Below, piece after piece: positions 26,774-35,374 of a DNA stretch of 64,000 bases. A program made the position numbers and the translations under genes. The notes beneath the pieces are model-generated. The model was not told the DNA's origin and ran no database searches. It worked only from the letters and a program-made list of their open reading frames with translations. Within the stretch, counting starts at the first letter, position 1. Each line of letters begins with the position of its first letter. The stretch comes from Enterococcus termitis (GTDB taxonomy: Bacteria > Bacillota > Bacilli > Lactobacillales > Enterococcaceae), in the NCBI RefSeq assembly GCF_001730305.1, contig NZ_MIJY01000023.1, positions 1-64,000 of the forward strand. Direction: 5' to 3'.

Positions 26774-27316
26774 ATGGAATCATTTGAAAAGAATTGGTAT
26801 GTACTTCATACATACTCAGGTTACGAGAACAAGGTCAAAGCAAACATCGAATCACGTGCACAAAGCATGGGAATGGGCGATTTCATTTTTCGTGTGGTTG
26901 TTCCAGAAGAAACTGAAACAGAAGTGAAAAATGGAAAATCAAAAGAAATCGTGCATAAAACATTCCCAGGATACGTTTTAGTTGAGATGACGATGACCGA
27001 TGATTCATGGTATGTTGTTCGTAACACACCAGGCGTTACTGGATTTGTTGGCTCTCATGGAGCTGGAAGCAAGCCAGCACCATTATTACAAGAAGAGATC
27101 AACCACATTTTACGTTCGATCGGTATGAGTACACGTCAGTCTGATTTAGATGTTGCCTTAGGCGATACAGTTCGAATCATTGAAGGTGCATTTTCTGGTC
27201 TTGAAGGAGAAGTCACAGAAGTAGATGAAGAGCGCCAAAAATTAAAAGTAAATATCGATATGTTCGGTCGTGAAACTAGTACAGAGTTAGACTTTGAGCA
27301 AGTAGATTCAATTTAA
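26774..27316 (+). CDS. nusG: Transcription termination/antitermination factor NusG
   Basis: The 180-residue protein shows the NGN domain (EKNWYVLHTYSGYENKVKAN, then FPGYVLVEMTMTDDSWYVVRNTPGVTGFVG, split here by family knowledge) and the KOW motif (GDTVRIIEGAFSGLEGEV, residues about 128-145). It binds RNA polymerase and couples it to Rho or to ribosomes. It lies 160 bp after secE, with a small GGTTTTTTT hairpin-like sequence and a TATAAT box in between, so it may have its own promoter. Confidence 0.97.
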   Translation: MESFEKNWYVLHTYSGYENKVKANIESRAQSMGMGDFIFRVVVPEETETEVKNGKSKEIVHKTFPGYVLVEMTMTDDSWYVVRNTPGVTGFVGSHGAGSKPAPLLQEEINHILRSIGMSTRQSDLDVALGDTVRIIEGAFSGLEGEVTEVDEERQKLKVNIDMFGRETSTELDFEQVDSI

Positions 27317-27326
27317 AATGTCGAAA

Positions 27327-27510
27327 AAAAGAGGCTGGGACAGAAACGTTTAACCCCGAGAAATAAGCTGGAATTCACGAAAATTATTCTTCAAATTTTT
27401 GTGAATTTCAGCTTATTTCCGAAGGGGTTGTTTTTGCTTCCACCGTTTATTCGGATGTCAAGTGACTAGATTGTCACTCATAGAGTTATGTCCCAGACTC
27501 TTGCTTTTTT
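27327..27510. repeat. Enterococcal long-hairpin repeat (EFAR-like) acting as nusG terminator
   Basis: Outer arms AGAGGCTGGGACA (27330-27342) and TGTCCCAGACTCT (27489-27501) enclose an inner imperfect hairpin (AATAAGCTG...GAATTCAC with GTGAATTTCAGCTTATT) bracketed by CCCCGAG and CCGAAGGGG. Dispersed hairpins of this GGCTGGGACA type occur in enterococci and lactic acid bacteria; the E. faecalis set was named EFAR. A T-run follows the outer arm, so it also ends nusG transcription. A degenerate piece recurs at 33327. Confidence 0.75.
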
Positions 27511-27538
27511 GATTCGCTGATACTGGAGGGTGATAATT

Positions 27539-28396
27539 TTGAAACGACATTGGCTTATTTATACGCTAGTCATCTGCCTATTATTTTTAGCAAGTTGTGC
27601 TGGTAAAAAAGACAATAACAAACAAACGATAACTCAAACAGCCAATTCCAGTAAGATGGAGCCGAAGTCTTCTATACCAACACTGTTCATTCATGGATAT
27701 GGTGGCGGCAATAGTTCTTTTGGCGGTATGTTAAAACGCATGGAAGCAGCTGATTTCACAAAAAAGGAACTCGTTTTGACTGTCGATGTTGAAGGTCAAG
27801 TAACAGCAACTGGACAACTTACTGGAAGCGAGAACAACCCAAGTGTTCAAATCTTGTTTGAAGAGAATAAAAATAACGAATGGAATCAGGCTGAGTGGAT
27901 CAAAAATTGTCTGATTTATCTTCGTGATACGTACAAGATTGATCAAGTCAATCTTGTCGGTCATTCGATGGGCGGTGTCAGTGCTTTACGTTATATGACT
28001 ACATTTGGTGGGGATGCTAGTTTACCTAAAGTACAAAAATTTGTAGGGATCGCTGTTCCATTCAACAATTTTGTTGAACTATCCGAAGGAGAAACGATGG
28101 ATGAGCTGATTAGTAATGGTCCGTCTGTCCAAAGCGAACGTTTTGCAGATTTTGTCAATGGAATCAACTTGGTTGCTCGTGATATGAAGGTTTTGATTCT
28201 TGCTGGCGATGTAGAAGACGGTAGTTTGAGTGACGAAGCTGTTCCTGTGGCTGATGCTTTGAGTGTGGTATCTTTGTTTAAGTCAAACGGAAATGACGTA
28301 CAGTACAAGGTTTTTTACGGAAAAAACGCGCAGCATAGTCAGTTACATGAAAACACCGAAGTTGATCAGGCTGTTGCAGCTTTTTTGTGGCAGTAA
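27539..28396 (+). CDS. Lipoprotein alpha/beta hydrolase (DUF915 type)
   Basis: I take the TTG at 27539, which has GGAGGG eight bases before it; the GTG at 27530 would overlap that site. The 285-residue protein has a lipoprotein signal ending LLFLASC. The hydrolase core shows the oxyanion region PTLFIHGYGGGNSSFG, the nucleophile motif GHSMGG and a late His in NAQHSQLHEN. Members are cell-surface esterase-like proteins of unknown substrate. It is monocistronic after the nusG repeat. Confidence 0.82.
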   Translation: MKRHWLIYTLVICLLFLASCAGKKDNNKQTITQTANSSKMEPKSSIPTLFIHGYGGGNSSFGGMLKRMEAADFTKKELVLTVDVEGQVTATGQLTGSENNPSVQILFEENKNNEWNQAEWIKNCLIYLRDTYKIDQVNLVGHSMGGVSALRYMTTFGGDASLPKVQKFVGIAVPFNNFVELSEGETMDELISNGPSVQSERFADFVNGINLVARDMKVLILAGDVEDGSLSDEAVPVADALSVVSLFKSNGNDVQYKVFYGKNAQHSQLHENTEVDQAVAAFLWQ

Positions 28397-28440
28397 ATAA
28401 AGACGAACTAGAAAATGGTATATGAATAAAGGAGACTATC

Positions 28441-29457
28441 ATGAAAATCAGAATGAAAGATATCGCTAAAATGGCGAATGTATCAGAAGCGGCAGTTTCT
28501 CTAGTTTTAAATGATAAACCCTCTCGAATCTCAGAAAAAAAGAAAAAGGAAATCAAAGCAATCGCTGAGGAATTAAACTATATTCCCAATATCGCGGCGC
28601 AAAGTCTTGCAAAAAACACATCTCAAACGATTGGTGTAGTGATTCCGGATATTGAAAATCCATTTTTTTCGAAGCTATGTAAACAATTGGAGGAGCAATT
28701 TAGAGCAATCGGTTATCTAACGATCATTGTCAATTCCAATGACAATTTTTCAATAGAAAAAAATTTGATCCAAATGTTATTAAACAGAGGTGTTGACGGT
28801 TTGATCATTGCTTTGTCCAATGAATCTTTTGCTTTTCAAGACGAGCAGGAACGCTTCTTGAAAACGATCGATGCGCCGTTTATCTTAATCGATAGACAAG
28901 TTGCATTTGATGGAGTAAACCAAGTTTACTTTGATAGTTTGGCAGGTGGCAAGCTTTCAACTGAATACTTGCTGAAAAATGGACATCGAGCCATTGCTTT
29001 TATGACTGGAGATTTAAAAGTACCCAGCACACTTGAGCGGATTACCGGCTATAAGCAAGCAATGAATGAGTATGGTGTTACAGTTAAAGAGGAACATCTT
29101 ATTGAAACAGGTTACCGATTTAATGTGGGAATGGAAAAAACCAAAGAATTATTCGCGTTAAAAGAAGTCAGCGCCGTAATTACAGCTAATGATATGGTTG
29201 CTTTTGGCGTACTGAAACAAGCATTGAACAATGGAGTAAAAATTCCGGAAGATCTTTCTATCATCGGATACGACCGTTTGGAAATGGCAGATATTTTAGG
29301 GCTTTCGTTGACTACAATAGAGCAAAACAGCTGTTCGTTAACAGAAGAAGCTGTCAATCTATTAACGAAAATCCTAACAAACAAGCAGAAACAGACTGAA
29401 ACGATTGTTTTGGAACCTAGCCTGTTTCTTGGAAGAAGTGTAAAAAAGTTAAAATAG
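28441..29457 (+). CDS. LacI-family regulator of the nucleoside/ribose operon
   Basis: Residues 4-55 form the LacI helix-turn-helix (MKDIAKMANVSEAAVSLVLN) with the hinge ELNYIPNIAAQSLA. Residues 62-338 form the periplasmic-binding-protein-like effector domain, similar to RbsR (GVVIPDIENPFFSKL, LIDRQV). Two matching 16-18-bp palindromes lie directly downstream, before the nucleoside hydrolase gene. It therefore probably represses the operon at 29597-33316 and is relieved by ribose or a nucleoside. The ligand is inferred from the operon content. Confidence 0.88.
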   Translation: MKIRMKDIAKMANVSEAAVSLVLNDKPSRISEKKKKEIKAIAEELNYIPNIAAQSLAKNTSQTIGVVIPDIENPFFSKLCKQLEEQFRAIGYLTIIVNSNDNFSIEKNLIQMLLNRGVDGLIIALSNESFAFQDEQERFLKTIDAPFILIDRQVAFDGVNQVYFDSLAGGKLSTEYLLKNGHRAIAFMTGDLKVPSTLERITGYKQAMNEYGVTVKEEHLIETGYRFNVGMEKTKELFALKEVSAVITANDMVAFGVLKQALNNGVKIPEDLSIIGYDRLEMADILGLSLTTIEQNSCSLTEEAVNLLTKILTNKQKQTETIVLEPSLFLGRSVKKLK

Positions 29458-29460
29458 TGA

Positions 29461-29489
29461 TTGACTAATCTAAAATAAAACGCTATCAT
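29461..29489 (+). promoter_or_regulatory. Promoter of the nucleoside operon
   Basis: TTGACT, 17 bp, TATCAT. It starts within four bases of the regulator's stop codon and reads into operator 1. Confidence 0.7.
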
Positions 29490-29500
29490 GTTAGACAGAT

Positions 29501-29518
29501 AGGTAAAGCGATTAACCT
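29501..29518. promoter_or_regulatory. LacI-type operator 1
   Basis: AGGTAAAGCGATTAACCT is a near-palindrome with the central CG typical of LacI/CcpA-class operators. It lies about where transcription from the promoter at 29461 would start, so binding should block it. Confidence 0.75.
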
Positions 29519-29551
29519 AAAATACTTTTTTATTAAGAAAAGTATTTTTTT
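29519..29551 (+). terminator. Hairpin with T-run between the two operators
   Basis: AAAATACTTTT and AAAAGTATTTT pair and run into T. It follows operator 1 closely. It would end regulator transcription, but also lies in the leader of the operon message. A second promoter-like pair (TTATTA, 17 bp, TATCAT) overlaps it. Confidence 0.6.
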
Positions 29552-29561
29552 CTATCATTTT

Positions 29562-29577
29562 GGTAATGCGCTTAACC
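29562..29577. promoter_or_regulatory. LacI-type operator 2
   Basis: GGTAATGCGCTTAACC shares the GGTAA-GCG-TTAACC pattern with operator 1, 60 bp centre to centre. It lies 20 bp before the nucleoside hydrolase start. Confidence 0.75.
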
Positions 29578-29596
29578 TAAGAGAGGAGATAGATTT

Positions 29597-30517
29597 ATGA
29601 TAAAAGAAGAAAGAGCAGTTATTATCGACACAGACCCAGGGATCGATGATGCGGTTGCTTTATCGATCGCACTGAATCACCCCAAGTTGAATGTGAAGTT
29701 ACTGACCACTGTTGCAGGAAATGTAAACGTACACAAAACAACGGAGAATACCTTAAAATTAGTCTCTTTTTTTGGTAAAGATGTTCCTGTGGCTAAGGGC
29801 TGTGATAAGCCTCTATTGATTCAGTTGGAAGACTCAGCGGAAATACATGGGGAAAGTGGGATGGATGGTTATGATTTTCCAACTTCTGATCTGAAAGCGC
29901 TTGATATTCATGCTGTTGAGGCGATGAAAGAGTGTATTCTTAACAGCGAAGAGCCGATTACCTTAGTTCCGATTGCTGCTTTGACGAATATTGCCTTACT
30001 TTTGAGTCTCTATCCAGAAACAAAACAAAATATCAAAGAAATTGTGATGATGGGCGGATCTTTATCTAGAGGGAATACCAATACCAGTGCAGAATTCAAC
30101 ACATACGTAGATCCTCACGCGGCACAAATCGTCTTTCAATCAGGCATTCCAATTGTCATGGTTGGATTGGATGTAACCAGCACAGCGGTATTAACCAAGC
30201 GCGAAACAGAAAAAATCAAAGAATTCGGCAGAGTGGGGACAATGTTTTATTCATTGTTTCAACATTATCGCGGAGGCAGTTTGCAAACAGGTCTTAAAAT
30301 GCATGATGTTTGTGCAATTGCATACCTGACTGATCCAGAGTTGTTTACAACACAGGAAACCTTTGTGGAAATTGCGTTAGATGGACCAGCAGCAGGAGCA
30401 ACGGTTGCAGATTTAAAAATGAAATATCATGACACAACGAATGCGGTTGTTTGTTTGGATATTGATATTCCTGCATTTCAAAAGTGGGTTGTAACAAATT
30501 TAGAAAAAATTAATTAA
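29597..30517 (+). CDS. Nucleoside hydrolase (ribonucleoside hydrolase family)
   Basis: The N-terminal DTDPGIDDAVAL (residues 11-22) is the calcium-binding signature of the IunH family, and later motifs (NTYVDPHAAQIVF, GLDVT) agree. The 306-residue length is normal. It cleaves ribonucleosides to base and ribose. With the carrier and ribokinase in the same operon it makes a salvage route for nucleosides. GAGAGGAG precedes the ATG. Purine or pyrimidine preference cannot be told from sequence here. Confidence 0.93.
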   Translation: MIKEERAVIIDTDPGIDDAVALSIALNHPKLNVKLLTTVAGNVNVHKTTENTLKLVSFFGKDVPVAKGCDKPLLIQLEDSAEIHGESGMDGYDFPTSDLKALDIHAVEAMKECILNSEEPITLVPIAALTNIALLLSLYPETKQNIKEIVMMGGSLSRGNTNTSAEFNTYVDPHAAQIVFQSGIPIVMVGLDVTSTAVLTKRETEKIKEFGRVGTMFYSLFQHYRGGSLQTGLKMHDVCAIAYLTDPELFTTQETFVEIALDGPAAGATVADLKMKYHDTTNAVVCLDIDIPAFQKWVVTNLEKIN

Positions 30518-30531
30518 AAAGGAGACATATT

Positions 30532-31905
30532 ATGATTGAGTCTTTGTTAGTATTAGTGGTTTTAGCACTTGTTGCGTATTTGATTATTAAAAATTATCAT
30601 CCTGCGTTGAGTTTGATTAGCGGGGCCCTGATTTTACTGATGTTTGCCGCTTTATTAGGTCATCCTCTTTATCCAGCAGGAGAAGGCACTGGTCTAGCAT
30701 TTTTTGATGTTTTTTTGAAATTCAAAGATACGATTATTGCTCAAGTTAGCTCTGCTGGAATCGTGATCATGATTTTATTTGGTTATTCAGGATATATGAA
30801 TGTTATTGGGGCGAATCAAGTAGCTGTAAATATTCTAGTAAAACCGTTGCAGAAAATTAAATCAAAAGCGTTGTTTGTTCCTTTAGTTTTCTTAGTTGGA
30901 AATTTAATGTCTCTTGTAGTACCAAGTGCTTCCAGCTTGGCAATCATTTTGATGGCAATCTTGTATCCTATGTTGTCTAGTATGGGAATTTCTTCACTAA
31001 CAGCTGCTGGAGTAATTGCGATGACCGCAACGATCATGCCGACTCCACTTGGCGCAGACAATGTTATCGCAGCAGAAACGTTAGGCTATGATCTTTTGAC
31101 CTATGTGGCTTGGAATGCAAAAATTTCAATCCCTGTATTGTTGATCATGGCAGTCACACACTATTTCTGGCAAAAATATTGTGATAAGAAAGAAGGAGCT
31201 TCTGCATTTGTTGCGATCGAAAATGACGAACTCACAACACAAGAAGAATCTAATGTACCAAAGCTTTACGCAATCTTGCCATTGTTGCCGTTGATTCTGA
31301 TCTTAATCGTTGGGATCACAGGAATGTTTGTTGATGGCATTGAAATGGATATTTTTGTTTTAACATTTATCTCCTTTTTCGTTGCCGTTGTTTTCGAAAC
31401 AATTAGACATCGTTCTTATAAAAAAATCCAAGATTCAGCAGCTGAAATGTTCAAAGGTATGGGTCAAGGCTTTAGCCAAGTAGTTATGTTGGTCGTTGGC
31501 GGATCTTTATTCACCACAGCGATTCAATCATTAGGAATCATTGACAGTATCATGTCATCGGTAGAATCTTCTGCTTCGGCAGGCTTAGTTACAACGTTGA
31601 TTTTTAGTGGTGCTACCACCATTTTTGGTATGCTGAGCGGCGGCGGTTTAGCGATGTTTTATGCAGTGATCGAGCTGATTCCTGATATTGCCGCTAAAGC
31701 GGGGATCGATGGTATTTTAATCTCTTTACCAATGCAAATGATTGCTAACTTAGCTAGGACTATTTCACCAGTTGCAGCTGTTGTGATGATCGTAGCATCA
31801 ACAGTTGGTGTTAGCCCAGTTCGAATTTTAAAACGGACAAGTGTACCGACGATCATAGGGATAATTTGTGTCGTTGTTTTATCGATTTTATTACTGCCTT
31901 ATTGA
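30532..31905 (+). CDS. DcuC-like membrane carrier, probable nucleoside transporter
   Basis: The 457-residue protein has about 12 membrane helices and belongs to the C4-dicarboxylate anaerobic carrier (DcuC) class: VVPSASSLAIILMAILYPML and TPLGADNVIAAET are conserved loop motifs. It lies 14 bp after the nucleoside hydrolase. DcuC relatives in such operons are annotated as dicarboxylate carriers, but the neighbours here argue for a nucleoside substrate. That substrate is inference. Confidence 0.75.
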   Translation: MIESLLVLVVLALVAYLIIKNYHPALSLISGALILLMFAALLGHPLYPAGEGTGLAFFDVFLKFKDTIIAQVSSAGIVIMILFGYSGYMNVIGANQVAVNILVKPLQKIKSKALFVPLVFLVGNLMSLVVPSASSLAIILMAILYPMLSSMGISSLTAAGVIAMTATIMPTPLGADNVIAAETLGYDLLTYVAWNAKISIPVLLIMAVTHYFWQKYCDKKEGASAFVAIENDELTTQEESNVPKLYAILPLLPLILILIVGITGMFVDGIEMDIFVLTFISFFVAVVFETIRHRSYKKIQDSAAEMFKGMGQGFSQVVMLVVGGSLFTTAIQSLGIIDSIMSSVESSASAGLVTTLIFSGATTIFGMLSGGGLAMFYAVIELIPDIAAKAGIDGILISLPMQMIANLARTISPVAAVVMIVASTVGVSPVRILKRTSVPTIIGIICVVVLSILLLPY

Positions 31906-31932
31906 TCAAATAGTGAAAAACGGAGAGGCAAA

Positions 31933-32400
31933 ATGAAGATAACACAAGCTGAACCAAAAGATAGTAAAGAAATCAATTATCTGTTTGAAGCAGCCAAAAG
32001 ACAAATGCAACGGACTCATGTAGAACAATGGACAAAATCCTATCCAAATGAATCGATCATTCTATCAGATATAACGAGGCGGCAACTATATAAACTAAGT
32101 GAGGATCAAAAAATTGTTGCCGTCGCAACCTTGAACGAGCAAGGAAATGGCGATTTTGTACTGAGAAGAGTAGCGACAGATCCGAGTTATTTGTCAAATG
32201 GTTATGCATCTATTTTATTGAATGATATAATAAACAGAATAAAAGAAAGAAAAGGCAAATATATTTATTCAAGTACAAATCACTCAAATCTCAAAATGCA
32301 GCGTTTTTTTAAGAAACATGGTTTTGAAAAAATTTCAGAATACACTGAAACTGAAAGAGAACATCTGGGTTCTTTCTATAAGTATTTGAAGAAAATATAA
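31933..32400 (+). CDS. GNAT-family N-acetyltransferase
   Basis: The 155-residue protein has the GNAT core. VLRRVATDPSYLSNGYASILLNDI holds the acetyl-CoA loop in a variant form (Q/R-x-x-G-x-A appears as LSNGYAS), and NLKMQRFFKKHGFEK is the usual C-terminal strand and helix. It lies between the carrier and ribokinase genes with 16-28-bp spacers, so it is co-transcribed. The substrate is unknown; it could modify a nucleoside-derived amine. Confidence 0.8.
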   Translation: MKITQAEPKDSKEINYLFEAAKRQMQRTHVEQWTKSYPNESIILSDITRRQLYKLSEDQKIVAVATLNEQGNGDFVLRRVATDPSYLSNGYASILLNDIINRIKERKGKYIYSSTNHSNLKMQRFFKKHGFEKISEYTETEREHLGSFYKYLKKI

Positions 32401-32416
32401 ATAAGGAGAGTCCGAG

Positions 32417-33316
32417 ATGAAAAAAGTAGTAATCGTAGGTAGTATCAATATGGATATGGTCATGGAAACAGACCGTTTACCTAAAATAGGTGAAACACTT
32501 CTAGGAGAAACAATTGATTATTATGTAGGCGGCAAAGGAGCCAATCAAGCTGTTGCAGCATCACGAGTGGGTGCGGAGGTCTCTTTGATTGGTAAAATAG
32601 GCAACGATACGTTTGGTTCAAAGGTATATAAGCATTTAGAAAATGAGCAGGTCGATGTAAGTGCAGTGACTTACGAGGAAAACATTTTTACAGGCGTTGC
32701 GTCTATTTTTAAACTAAAAGAAGACAATGCTATTGTTGTTTTACCTGGCGCGAACATGTTATTGACTGATATCGATAGTGAATTAAACGAAAAAATAAAT
32801 ACTGGTGATGTTCTTTTGACACAGTTGGAGATACCAGTTGATACGGTGAAAAGAAGTCTACAGCTTGCCAAAAACAAAGGTGCGACAACTATTTTAAATC
32901 CTGCGCCATATACTGAAAAAGTGATTGAAATGTTGCCTTTCGTTGATATCATTACTCCAAATGAAACAGAATTTGAGGGATTGTTGGGGCATGACATTAC
33001 GGAAGCGGGGCAATTTGAAAAAGACATGCTTGAATGGTCAAAGGCCAATGCGACACAGTTGATCGTAACACGTGGTGGAAGCGGGATCTCCTACACAACA
33101 GACAACGATGTCATTACGATTCCGGCAGAGCAGGTAAAAATTGTTGATACAACGGGCGCTGGAGATACGTTTAATGGAATTTTAGCTGCATGTTTGGCAG
33201 AAGGACTGACTATCTCAGAAGCGATAACACTTTCTGGAAAAGGCGCCACACTTTCCATTACGAAACTAGGCGCACAAACTGGAATGCCGACCATGTCCGA
33301 AATTGAACATTTTTAA
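32417..33316 (+). CDS. rbsK: Ribokinase
   Basis: The 299-residue PfkB-family kinase has VVGSINMDMVMETDRLPKIG at the start, the substrate motif GGKGANQAVAASR (residues 38-50) and the catalytic signature DTTGAGDTFNGILAA with Asp near 250. It phosphorylates ribose freed by the hydrolase to ribose 5-phosphate for the pentose phosphate pathway. It is the last gene of the operon. Confidence 0.93.
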   Translation: MKKVVIVGSINMDMVMETDRLPKIGETLLGETIDYYVGGKGANQAVAASRVGAEVSLIGKIGNDTFGSKVYKHLENEQVDVSAVTYEENIFTGVASIFKLKEDNAIVVLPGANMLLTDIDSELNEKINTGDVLLTQLEIPVDTVKRSLQLAKNKGATTILNPAPYTEKVIEMLPFVDIITPNETEFEGLLGHDITEAGQFEKDMLEWSKANATQLIVTRGGSGISYTTDNDVITIPAEQVKIVDTTGAGDTFNGILAACLAEGLTISEAITLSGKGATLSITKLGAQTGMPTMSEIEHF

Positions 33317-33326
33317 TTTTATAAAA

Positions 33327-33385
33327 GTGACTGAGAGATCACTCTATGAGTGACAACCCAGTCACCTAGAATCCGATATAAAACT
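33327..33385. repeat. Degenerate piece of the EFAR-like hairpin repeat
   Basis: CACTCTATGAGTGACAA and AGTCACCTAGAATCCGATA closely resemble the reverse complement of the right inner part of the repeat at 27327 (near 27450-27485). The GGCTGGGACA arms are missing, so it is a truncated copy. Confidence 0.55.
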
Positions 33386-33472
33386 GATTTTTGGTTTTGT
33401 ATTGGGTTCTTTTATTGTCTGCTAGGAAAAATTGAAGAACAGCAAGTAGCTATTGTTTACAGACTCACTATG

Positions 33473-33510
33473 ATGCTTGGCAGGTTTCTTGAACTTCAAG
33501 CATTTTTTTT
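33473..33510 (+). terminator. Terminator after the nucleoside operon
   Basis: ATGCTTG and CAAGCAT pair around 17 bases and are followed by eight T. The 250 bp between it and the Mga-like gene (33511-33760) holds A/T-rich sequence with no gene I can support. Confidence 0.65.
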
Positions 33511-33760
33511 ACGAGAGAAAGATTTTTGTTTTGATCATTTTTATGTATAGAATAATGAAAAGGAAACACCTATAGAACTGTTTATATGATGTTTACAGGT
33601 TTGAGGCTGAATGATTTAAACAATCCAATTTTTTAGTATATAATATTGAATGAAATTATAAAGAAGCACGTATTTTTATAAGTCGTGTCAAGAAGAGCAG
33701 CTTAAGATTCTTTATTTGGATCAAGCGATAAAAATTGGGATAGGCTAGAGGTGTTGCGAC

Positions 33761-35140
33761 ATGCTGACATTATTGGACAGTAATGAAAAACGTATCATAA
33801 ATGAATTATGGTTAATGGATTTAAATAATGGTTCTATGCCGCTAAATCTTTTAAAAGAACAAATTGGTTGTTCTTTGAATACACTAAAAAATGACCTGAC
33901 CCAGTTAGATTCACAGTGGTATGATATCTTAGATGTGCGTATCGATGAAAATCAAATCGTTCATATCAACCATCTATCCAACGGAACCATTGATCAACTT
34001 TTAACAAGTTTGCTTTATAATAATGTCAATCTAAAGATATTATTACTATTATTTAAAGAAACAAAAAGAGATGCAACCTACTACGTAGAGCAAGTATACT
34101 GTAGTTTACCAACCTTTTATCGATCCATAAAAAAACTGGAAAAATTTTTTAAAGGTCTTCCAATAAAATTAGTAAAAAAGAATAATGTATTTTATATTGA
34201 AGCAGAAGCTGGCGAGCATGAATTGCGCCATTTTTTTACTTTTTTATTTATTGGATTTTATCGCAGACGCTTATTGGAATTCATCCCCAATTACTATCAA
34301 TTACGGCAACAAATCCAAGAGGAACTTATTCCGAATGATCGAAAACCATCAGAGCAAATGGTCGTTTTTCTAACTGTATTGTATTTTGTTTCCATGTGGC
34401 GAGAAAATCAAGGATATCATTTAGATGAAACAACCACTACCGATAGTCATGAAAGATTGAAGCAAAAACTTTCTGCTTACTTTTATGGCTGGGATTCTGA
34501 AGCTGAATTGGAGCGTGTTCTGCATGTCGCGTCTGATTTTTCTAGAGAATTTGTTTCAAGATTTGATGCAACATGGGAGGAAGTGCATGAATATCTTCAA
34601 GAAATGTTGCTGGAATTTTATCTAAATCATAAACAGTTTCCGTATGCAACTGATTCGATAGTTGATCGCTTGAAAATGTTCAATAGGTTGTTTGCCTTTC
34701 GTAATCCAGTGATCCATTCAGCGCTTTTTCAGATGTGCTCAACCTATCTAAATCAACTAGAATTAAATGAACCCATTTTTTTAGACACATTAATTAGTGA
34801 AATATCTATGAAATTTCCTTTTTTGATTGATCGAAAAATCACATTAAGTATTGGTGTTCTTAGCGATTTTAGCAAAACACATGCTGATTTTATAGTAAAC
34901 CGATTAAAAGATCGCAGCCAGCACCTAGGGATCATTGATTTTAAAGTGGAAGGTTTTTATCATAGGGAGGAAATTGAATTTAGCAACTATGATCTGATCG
35001 TTTCCACAGTACAACTTCAAGATATCCCATGTCCTTTATTTATAATTGAAGATTATCCTGGAGAATATCAATTTTATCAATTTAATGAATTTATAAAAAA
35101 AATAGCTCAAGATAAATTTGAGCATATGCAAGAAGATTAG
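33761..35140 (+). CDS. Mga/AtxA-like transcriptional activator
   Basis: The 459-residue protein has two N-terminal helix-turn-helix regions (MPLNLLKEQIGCSLNTLKND near 25-45; YVEQVYCSLPTFYRSIKKLE near 107-127), a long helical PRD-like middle, and a C-terminal EIIB-like part (SIGVLSDFSKTHADFIVNRL, YDLIVSTVQL). This is the layout of Mga-family virulence regulators. It lies directly upstream of the LPXTG adhesin gene, whose promoter has a good -10 but no -35, as expected for an activated promoter. The regulatory link is inferred. Confidence 0.78.
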   Translation: MLTLLDSNEKRIINELWLMDLNNGSMPLNLLKEQIGCSLNTLKNDLTQLDSQWYDILDVRIDENQIVHINHLSNGTIDQLLTSLLYNNVNLKILLLLFKETKRDATYYVEQVYCSLPTFYRSIKKLEKFFKGLPIKLVKKNNVFYIEAEAGEHELRHFFTFLFIGFYRRRLLEFIPNYYQLRQQIQEELIPNDRKPSEQMVVFLTVLYFVSMWRENQGYHLDETTTTDSHERLKQKLSAYFYGWDSEAELERVLHVASDFSREFVSRFDATWEEVHEYLQEMLLEFYLNHKQFPYATDSIVDRLKMFNRLFAFRNPVIHSALFQMCSTYLNQLELNEPIFLDTLISEISMKFPFLIDRKITLSIGVLSDFSKTHADFIVNRLKDRSQHLGIIDFKVEGFYHREEIEFSNYDLIVSTVQLQDIPCPLFIIEDYPGEYQFYQFNEFIKKIAQDKFEHMQED

Positions 35141-35184
35141 AAAGCTGTGGTATAGGCTTTGGAACCCTTGTGTAAATAGTTTTT

Positions 35185-35232
35185 TGTGAGTAAGTCATGA
35201 CTGTCGGTGTTGTGAACTACTCACATTTTTTT
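35185..35232 (+). terminator. Terminator of the Mga-like gene
   Basis: TGTGAGTA and TACTCACA pair around 25 bases and are followed by seven T. Confidence 0.65.
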
Positions 35233-35296
35233 GTATTGATTTTATATAACTGTCAATAAAAACGTTTTATCAAAAAATGAAAAATAAAATAAAAAT

Positions 35297-35330
35297 TTGA
35301 GAAAATTTTCAGAAAAAAATAGTGTATACT
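35297..35330 (+). promoter_or_regulatory. Promoter of the LPXTG adhesin, weak -35
   Basis: A TATACT box lies at 35325-35330. The hexamer 17 bp upstream (AAAATT) does not resemble a -35 box, and TTGAGA is 22 bp away. The flanks are A/T tracts. This suits activation by the neighbouring Mga-like protein. Confidence 0.5.
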
Positions 35331-35374
35331 CTCGTTGCTAGATAGATGTTTCACAAATACAAGGGGGAAAAACA

